DNA from: Gonatopus flavifemur
Taxonomy: Eukaryota > Arthropoda > Insecta > Hymenoptera > Dryinidae
NCBI GenBank assembly: GCA_018340375.1
Contig: JAFFJZ010000016.1
Coordinates: forward strand, 6,517,372-6,581,371
Length of the DNA stretch: 64,000 nucleotides
Reading direction: 5' to 3'
Positions 56,191 to 64,000 of this stretch are shown one piece after another; position 1 is the first letter of the stretch, and each line of letters begins with the position of its first letter. Made by a program: the position numbers and the translations under genes. The notes under the pieces are model-generated. The model was not told where the DNA came from. It searched no databases and saw only the letters and a program-made list of their open reading frames with translations.

Positions 56191-58325
56191 TGAATTGTCC
56201 CTGATTGGGGCAACTTTTCCATGCATGAATGATTGTTCCAGGACCTCCCGAGAATATTCCCTGCAAGTTTCATCGTTTGAACCTCCTTGGTATGGGAGTT
56301 ATAGGCCTTGGAATGTATAAATATCGGAATTTTGGAACTTTGAAAAATCATACAGAATTGCCCCTGACTGGGGCAAGCTTTCTATGCGTTAAATATTGTT
56401 CGGTGACCTCCCAAGAATATTTCCTGCAAGTTTCATCGTTTGTATCTCCTTGGTTTAGAAGTTATGAGCCTGGAAATATATAAATATCGGAATTTCTGAA
56501 ACTTTGAAAAAACACACAGCATTGCCCCTGACTGGGGCAAAATTTCTATGGATGAATTGATGTTTGGGGATCCCCCTCGAATATTCCCTGCAAGTTTCAT
56601 CGTTTGTCCCTCCTCGGTTTGGATGTTATAAGCCTTGGAATATATAAATATCGAAATTTTCGGACTTCCAAAAATCATACAGAATTGCCCCTGACCGGAG
56701 CAAACTTTCTATGCATCAACTATTGTTTGGTGACCTCCCAAGGATACTCCCTGTGAATTTCATCGTTTGTACCCCCTTGGTTTGGAAGTTATAAGCCTTA
56801 GAATATAGAAGTATCGGAATTTTCGAACTTTGAAAAATCACACAGCGTTGCCCCTGACTGGGGCAGATCTACTACAGGAGAATTATTGTTCCAGGACCTT
56901 CCGAGAATATTCCCTGCAAGTTTCATCATTTGCCCCTCCTTGGTTTAGGAGTTATGAGCCTTGGAATATAGAAATATCGAAATTTCTGAAACTTTGAAAA
57001 ATCACACAGAATTGCCCCTGACTGGAGCAGACTTTCTATGCATCGACTATTGTTTGGTGACCTCTCAAGAATACTCCCTGTGAATTTCATCGTTTGTACC
57101 ACCTTGGTTTGGAAGTTATAAGCCTTGGAATATAGAAATATCGAAATTTCTGAAACTTTGAAAAATCATACAGCATTGCCCCTGACTGGGGCAAACTTTC
57201 TATGGATGAATTATTGTTTCAGGACCTTCCGAGAATATTCCCTGCAAGTTTCATCGTATGTAGCTCCTTGGTTTGGAAGTTATAAGCCTTGGAATATAGA
57301 AGTATCGGAATCTTCGAACTTTGAAAAATCACACAGCGTTGCCCCTGACTGGGGCAGATCTACTATAGGAGAATTATTGTTCCAGAACCTCCCGAGAATA
57401 TTCCCTGCAAGTTTCATCGTTTGTGCCTCCTTGGTTTAGGAGTTATGAGCCTTGGAATATAGAAATATCGAAATTTCTGAAACTTTGGAAAATCATACAG
57501 CATTGCCCCTGACTGGGGCAAACTTTCTATGGATAAATTATTGTTCAGGACCTCCCGAGAATATTCCCTGCAAGTTTCATCGTTTGTACCCCCTTGATTC
57601 GAGAGTTATAAGCCTTGGAATACATAAAAGTCAGAATTTTCGAACTTTGAAGAATCATACAGAATTGCCCCTGACTGGGGCAACTTTTATATGTATAAAT
57701 TACTGTTCGGAGACCTCCTGAGAATATTCCCTGCAAGTTCCATCGTTCGTACCTCCTTGGTTTGGAAGTTATAAGCCTTGGAATAAAGAAGTATCGGAAT
57801 CTTCGAACTTTGAAAAATCACACAGCGTTGCTCCTGACTGGGGCAAACTTTCTATGGATGAATTATTGTTTGGTGACCTCCCAAGAATATTCCCTGCAAG
57901 TTTCATCGTTTGTACCTCCTTGGTTTGGAAGTTATAAGCCTTGGAATACATAAAAGCCAGAATTTTCCAACTTTGAAAAATCATACAGAATTGCCCCTGA
58001 CTGCGGCAACTTTTATATGCATAAATTGTTGTTCGGTGACCTCCCGAGAATATTCCCTGCAAGTTTCATCGTTTGTACCTCCTTGGTTTGGGAGTTATGA
58101 GCCTTAGAATATAGAAGTATCGGAATTTTCGAACTTTGAAAAATCATACAGGAGTGCCCCCGACTGGGGCAACTTTGATATGCATAAATCATCGTTCGGG
58201 GACCTCCCAAGGATATTCTCTGCAAGTTTCATCGTTCGTACCTCCTTGGTTCGGGAGTTATAAGCCTTAGAATAGAAAAAAGTCAGAATTTTCGAACTTT
58301 GAAAAATCATACAGAATTGCCCCAG
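56191..58325 (+). repeat. Left monomer array of the foldback element, 13 copies
   Basis: The phrase TTTCATCGTTTGTACC and variants recur at about 56272, 56437, 56598, 56761, 56924, 57089, 57254, 57415, 57580, 57743, 57905, 58068 and 58229 (period 161-165 bp). Each monomer also holds TGCCCCTGACTGGGGCA, itself a small hairpin, and TTCCCTGCAAGTTTCATCG. Confidence 0.9.
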
Positions 58326-58400
58326 TCATATATTATTTAATTCTCTATATTCAATATTTCTATATTATAATTCATTATTATATACTATACAATATTCTCG
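58326..58400. other. Central AT loop of the foldback element
   Basis: ATATTATTTAATTCTCTATA-type sequence separating the two oppositely oriented arrays; low complexity, no gene. Confidence 0.7.
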
Positions 58401-61400
58401 GGAGGTCCCCGAACAATAATTCATGCATATAAAACATGCCCCAGTCAGGGGCAATTCTGTATGATTTTTCAAATTTCGAAAATTCTGACTTTTATATATT
58501 CTAAGGCTTATAACTCTCGAACCAAGGGGGTACAAACGATGAAACTTGCAGGGAATATTCTCGGGAGGTCACCGGACAACAATTTATGCATATAAAAGCT
58601 GCCCCAGTCAGGGGCAATCCTGTATGATTTTTCAAATCTCGAAAATTCTGACTTTTATATATTCCAAGGTTTATAACTCCCGAACGAAGGATGTACAAAC
58701 GATGAAACTTGCAAGGAATATTCTCGGGAGGTCACCGAACAACAATTCATGCATATAAAAGTTGCCGCAGTCAGGGGCAATTCTGTATGATTTTTCAAAG
58801 TTCGAAAATTCTGACTTTTATATATTCTAAGGCTTATAACTCTCGAACCAAGGGGGTACAAACGATGAAACTTGCAGGAAATATTCTCGGGAGGTCCTGG
58901 AACAATAATTTTCGTATGGTAGATCTGCCCCAGTCAGGGGCAATCCTGTATGATTTTTCAAATCTCGAAAATTCTGACTTTTATATATTCCAAGGTTTAT
59001 AACTCCCGAACGAAGGATGTACAAACGATGAAACTTGCAGGGAATATTCTCGGGAGGTCACCGAACAACAATTCATGCATATAAAAGTTGCCGCAGTCAG
59101 GGGCAATTCTGTATGATTTTTCAAAGTTCGAAAATTCTGACATTTATATATTCTAAGGCTTATAACTTCCAAACCAAGGGGGTACAAACGATGAAATTCA
59201 CAGGGAGTATTCTTGGAAGGTCACCAAACAATAGTTGATGCACAGAAAGTTTGCTCCAGTCAGGGGCAATTCTGTATGATTTTTGGAAGTCCGAAAATTT
59301 CGATATTTATATATTCCAAGGCTTATAACATCCAAACCAAGGAGGTACAAACGATGAAACTTGCAGGGAATATTCTTGGGAGGTCCGCAAACAATGATTC
59401 AGCCATAGAAATTTTCCCCCAGTAAGGGGCAATGCTGTGTGTTTTTTCAAAGTTTCAGAAATTTCGATATTTCCATATTCCAAGGCTTATAACTTCCAAA
59501 CCAAGGTGGTACAAACGATGAAACTTGCAGGCAAGATTCTTGGGAGGCCACCGAACATTAATTCATCCATAGAAAGTTCGCCCCAGTCAGGGGCAATTCT
59601 GTGTGATTTTTCAAAGTTCGAAAATTCCGATACTTCTATATTCTAAGGCTCATAACTCCCAATCCAAGGAGGTACAAACGATGGAACTTGCAGGGAATAT
59701 CCTTGGGAGGTCCAGAAACAATAATTTATCTATAGTAGATCTGCCCCAATCAGGGGCAATTCTGTAAGATTTTTTGAAGTTCGAAAATTCCGATATTTAT
59801 ATATTCCAAGGCTAATAACTTCCAAACCAAGAAGGTACAAACGATGAAACTTGCAGGGAATATTCTTGGGAGGTCCCCAAACATCAATTTGTCCATAGAA
59901 AGTTCGCCCCAGTCAGGGGCAATTCTGTGTGATTTTTCAAAGTTCGAAAATTCCGATACTTCTATATTCTAAGGCTCATAACTCCCAATCCAAGGAGGTA
60001 CAAACGATGGAACTTGCAGGGAATATCCTTGGGAGGTCCAGAAACAATAATTTATCTATAGTAGATCTGCCCCAATCAGGGGCAATTCTGTAAGATTTTT
60101 TGAAGTTCGAAAATTCCGATATTTCCATATTCCAAGGCTTATAACTTCCAAACCAAGGTGGTACAAACATTGAAGCTTGCAGGCAAGATTCTTGGGAGGT
60201 CACCAAACAATAATTCATCAATAGAAAGTTTGCCCCAGTCAGGGGCAATGCTGTATGATTTTTCAAAGTTTCAGAAATTTCGAGATTTCTATATTCCAAG
60301 GCTTATAACTTCCAACCCAGGTGGTACAAACGATGAAACTCGCAGGCAAGATTCTTGGGAGGTCACCAAACATTAATTCATCCATAGAAAGTTCGCCCCA
60401 GTCAGGGGCAATTCTGTGTGATTTTTCAAAGTTTCAGAAATTTCGATATTTCTATATTCCAAGGCTCATAACTCCCAAACCAAGGAGGTACAAACGATGG
60501 AACTTGCAGGGAATATTCTTGGGAGGTCCCCCAACAATAATTCAGCCATAGAAAGTTTGCGCCAGTAAGGGGCAATGCTGTGTGTTTTCTCAAAGTTTCA
60601 GAAATTTCGATATTTCCATATTCCAAGGCTTATAACTTCCAAACCAAGGTGGTACAAACGATGAAACTTGCAGGCAAGATTCTTGGGAGGTCACCAAACA
60701 TCAATTTATCCATAGAAAGTTCGCCCCAGTCAGGGGCAATTCTGTGTGATTTTTCAAAGTTCGAAAATTCCGATATTCATATATTCCAAGGCTGATAACT
60801 TCCAAACCAAGGAGGTACAAACGATGAAACTTGCAGGAAATATTCTTGGGAGGTCACCAAACAATATTTAACGCATAGAAAGTCCGCCCCAGTCAGGGGC
60901 AATTCTGTATGATTTTTCAAAGTTCCAAAATTCCGATATCTATACATTCCAAGGCCTATAACTTCCATACCAAGGAGGTACAAACGATGAAACTTGCAGG
61001 GAATATTTTTGGGAGTTCCTGGAACAATAATTGATGCATAGAAAAGTTGCCCCAGTCAGAGGCAATTCTGTAAGATTTTTTGAAGTTCGAAAATTCCGAT
61101 ATTTATATATTCCAAGGCTCATAATTCCTAAACCAAGGAGGTACAAACGATGAAACTTGCAGGGAATATTCTTGGGAGGTCCCCAAACAATAATTTATCC
61201 ATAGAAAGTTCGCCCCACTAAGGGCAATTCTGTGTGATTTTTCAAAGTTCGAAAATTCCGATATTCATATATTCCAAGGCTGATAACTTCCAAACCAAGA
61301 AGGTACAAACGATGGAACTTGCAGGGAATATTCTTGGGAGGTCCCCAAACAATAATTCAGCCATAGAAATTATCCCCCAGTCAGGGGCAATTCTGTATGA

Positions 61401-61556
61401 TTTTTCAAAGTTCCAAAATTCCGATATTCATACATTCCAAGGCCTATAACTTCCATACCAAGGAGGTTCAAACGATGAAACTTGCAGGGAATATTCTCGA
61501 GAGGTCCCGGAACAATAATTTATGCATAGAAAAGTTGCCCCAATCAGGGACAATTT
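58401..61556 (-). repeat. Right monomer array of the foldback element, about 19 copies
   Basis: Inverted counterpart of the left array: GGTACAAACGATGAAACTTG recurs about every 163 bp from 58530 to 61467, each with GCCCCAGTCAGGGGC. The right array is about 1 kb longer than the left, and neighbouring monomers (for example around 59672 and 59998) are nearly identical, indicating local expansion after the element formed. Confidence 0.9.
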
Positions 61557-63133
61557 ACTATGATTGTTTAAAATTCGAAAAAAAAATTTTTTCCCATGTA
61601 AAATCAGTTTTTCGCTTGTAACTTCCCCCCTTTTACTTTTTGGAAAAATCCTTTGCGTAACAGTCATCCACGTTCCGAGACCTTTTGAATGAGCTATCAT
61701 TCATCAAAATCGGTGAAAGTCGGGGGCAGACCGTTTTTTCAAATTTCTGTAACTTCTTTATTTTTGAGGTACAAACGAAATTTTTTTCGGTACAATCAGG
61801 TACTAACGATGCGCTCCCGGATGCCATAAAAACAAAATTTTCTTCTCCACTTCGGGGGCTAACTTCACATAGGTCGAAAACTCACGTAGTTTCATCATTT
61901 TTTTTCAAGTGATCCTAAATGTTCTTCGAAAAAAGTTTTCATGGCATTTATTCGTATATCTTCTTAGATGTCAATGAAAAAAAAAAAATAAATAAATAAA
62001 TAAAGTGGTGGCTCCAGCCCTCGCTGAACAAAGCCGTGCGCGACGATGATCACTGTGCGCGGAGCACTCTACAGCCCTGTCAAGTGTTAGGAAACAAAAC
62101 AACCAAAAATATTCTCGAGAGAATTGAAATTTGGGGGGCCTCCTCGATTTCCGATTTTTAAAAAACGATTTAAAAAAAAATAACAGCTTCTACAAAGAAA
62201 AAGCCCCTTTTTTCCCGTGTTTTTTTTTTCTTTTGCTTCAACGTTAAAGGAAAGGAATAGACAATTTCGTTGAAAACGCTTGGATAAGGCCCCCTGAATT
62301 GAATAAGCTTCAATTCGAGCCATCAAACATCAAAATCGGTTCAGTCGTTGAAGCAGAATCGTGCTCCGCGCGCAAGAAACAGTTTTGAGAAAAACGCGTC
62401 TCAAGTTCGAGGAAGAAAAACTCGTAAGTATAAAATGAACTGCGTGGGAAAATATAATTTTGGCTACACATTTCCAAGACCCTAAGAATAAAAATAAAGC
62501 AAAAAGAAAGACAAAATTTTTCCCGTCAATTTTGACTAGAACCTTCCCTTAAACCATCTCTCTGGGTGTGGAAGTTTTTTCATTTCCGCGGCACGAACAA
62601 AATATATCGCGGTATAATCAATTACTTACACACCTCTTCCAGATGCCATAAAAAAAAATCCGGGTTCCCTCCCACGCATCACCACACTCCCGAAAGAGTT
62701 CATAATGTATTCATTTTGAGTCCAAATGAATTATCCGTGAACTCTCCCTGAACTGTGGTGCTGTATGGATTTGCAGCTTGGAGCCAGAGTAGATCAGTTC
62801 CAGTCATTTCAAGTCCAAAGGTACCACTTCTGTCGACGATTCCTCCGGCTCTCGACTCAACACATATTTTCTTCTATATCTCCTTTTCCTTTGAGGTACA
62901 AACGAAAATTTCAACGGTACAATCAGGTACAAACGATACCCCTTCGAATGACACCAGACTCGTCCCGATTGGTCGGAATTGCTGGCTGGGGCTTAAGCCC
63001 CCGGGCTATATCTCGGTACCCTTGGAGGTACAAACGAAAATCTTTGCGGTACAATCAGGTACAAACGAAGTACTTTTGATTGGGATTAACGAAAAATCTT
63101 TATCTCCCACTTGCTGGCTAAGTTCACGGAGAT
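61557..63133. repeat. Right outer arm of the foldback element
   Basis: Inverted copy of the left outer arm, including the paired GGTACAATCAGGTACAAACG motifs (about 61790, 62918, 63048) and an (AAAT)n tract at about 61976-62005 that differs in length from its partner. Confidence 0.85.
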
Positions 63134-63142
63134 ATCAAATTT

Positions 63143-64000
63143 TCATTCCAGGGAAAGGCAATTCTAATCCACGCTCATCATACAGGTGAAATAGTTCACG
63201 TATACGACGTTCAAATGGAATGGATTCTTTCTCTGACTCTAAACCCGTCACGCATGGGTCACTGTGACATTCTGTAGGATCTGAGCAACGAATATTCCAT
63301 GGTAGATCAGATCAATTGCATCTACATTATAAAAAAAAAATTCCAAGAAAGTTTCGGAGTTTTTAAGCAAAAATTTTGAATCTGAAAACAATTTTGGTGA
63401 AATTTGAGACAATTTTTGTGAGTTAACAAACATTCCTCGAAAAATCCTGGGAATTGTTCGGAAATTCATGGAAAATTCGCAGATTCCAAAATAATCTGGG
63501 AATTCACAAATCCATAAGTTTTTCACCATACTTCTCTTTCCGGAAATTCACAAATATTCTTTACAGTGTAAGATATGACTTTCAGGATAATCCACATTTC
63601 CTTTTCGCCTTAGCCCAATCGAAAATTCCGGAATAAGAATTGGATGTGGAGAGAATTCTACGTCATATTCATCAGCACATTGAAAATTATCACGAAGTTA
63701 TAATACGAATGAAACAATTCACGTATATGGCATTCATATGGAGTGGTTGTCTCACTGCCTCTGAACTCGCTACATATGAGTATCTGTGATATTCTACGAG
63801 ATCTTGGATGTGGACATACCATGCTGGATGATGTTCATTGGATCTAGAATCATAATTCCGTTCCATAGATGAATGACGAATGTATATGTGAATGATCCGG
63901 ATTCTCCTCAGCCTCAGTACGATCATTATTTGTAATCATCAATGATTTCATAAAGACACGTAATAAATGATCATCATCAATACAGGAATTTTGATGGATA
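63143..64000 (+). other. Flank with a diverged ~160-bp direct repeat
   Basis: The segments at about 63165-63330 and 63690-63850 are related (..ATA.TTCACGTATA..GC.TTCA.ATGGA.TGG.T..CTC.CTG.CTCT...CTCAC..CATG..), about 530 bp apart. Low-complexity AATTC/GGAATT words fill 63340-63620. No gene is recognised. Confidence 0.5.

Larger units (their letters stand above)
54613..63133. mobile_element. Giant foldback element with tandem-repeat arms
   Basis: An 8.5-kb inverted repeat. The outer ~1.6 kb of each arm is unique-type sequence; inside, each arm is a tandem array of a ~163-bp monomer (13 copies left, about 19 right), meeting at a ~75-bp AT loop. Tips ATCTCCGTGAACTTAGCCAG match in inverted form. 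The direct repeat ATCAAATTT flanks it (54604-54612 and 63134-63142): a 9-bp target duplication, as for Drosophila FB foldback elements and MULEs. If the outermost T/A pair is counted in the terminal repeat, the duplication is 7 bp. No transposase gene lies inside, so it must be non-autonomous. Arms that include long internal tandem arrays are the hallmark of foldback elements. Confidence 0.85.

Noticed and set aside
56191..61556. CRISPR-like array
   Set aside because: Eukaryotic context, ~163-bp monomers similar throughout rather than short repeats with unique spacers.
54604..63142. Inverted duplication as an assembly artefact
   Set aside because: The arms differ in length and sequence and a 9-bp direct repeat flanks the unit, which fits transposition better. 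Long reads would settle it.
54611..63189. Matching 104-144-codon frames at both ends of the foldback element
   Set aside because: They are mirror images in an inverted repeat, and their internal repeats translate the GGTACAAACGA DNA motif; no start context or family match.

Overview
The window looks like a repeat-dense intergenic stretch of an AT-rich arthropod nuclear genome, most likely an insect. The evidence is GT-AG introns, polyadenylation signals, mariner, piggyBac, P-superfamily and BEL/Pao elements, RTE-type LINEs, many palindromic MITEs and a satellite array. I recognise no single-copy host gene, rRNA, tRNA or CRISPR. Species cannot be fixed from the sequence.

Layout. 1-2.1 kb: two palindromic TA-target MITEs. 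2.1-9.2 kb: a four-exon, decayed THAP/P-element-type transposase gene, with a MITE in its THAP exon and an intact DD41D mariner (2950-4981) in its second intron. 10.5-11.1 kb: three small inverted-repeat elements. 11,965-19,245: a complete BEL/Pao LTR retrotransposon (5-bp target duplication, tRNA-Tyr primer site) with broken reading frames. 20.0-21.6 kb: a decayed transposase resembling the CACTA Tnp2 family. 22.9-25.8 kb: a 214-bp satellite. 27.4-41.5 kb: one old LINE opened by four separate insertions: an unclassified DNA transposon that itself carries two MITEs, a piggyBac-type MITE, a full-length RTE LINE, and a second DD41D mariner. 41.5-49.4 kb: a mosaic of diverged repeat blocks, piggyBac remains and two related ~1-kb palindromes. 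49.5-52.3 kb: two mariners of different lineages, each close to intact. 54,613-63,133: a giant foldback element whose arms carry inward-running tandem arrays of a ~163-bp monomer.

How it fits together. Coding capacity is almost entirely transposition. The two DD41D mariners have intact 354-codon transposases and look recent. The RTE LINE has an intact 993-codon ORF, but the first Asp of its RT box is Asn. Everything else is visibly broken. Because elements sit inside one another and inside duplicated DNA, several insertions have an unoccupied counterpart in the same window, so their target duplications can be read directly. This shows a group of MITEs starting CCCA or CCCT that duplicate 2 bp. 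The most unusual object is the 8.5-kb foldback element.
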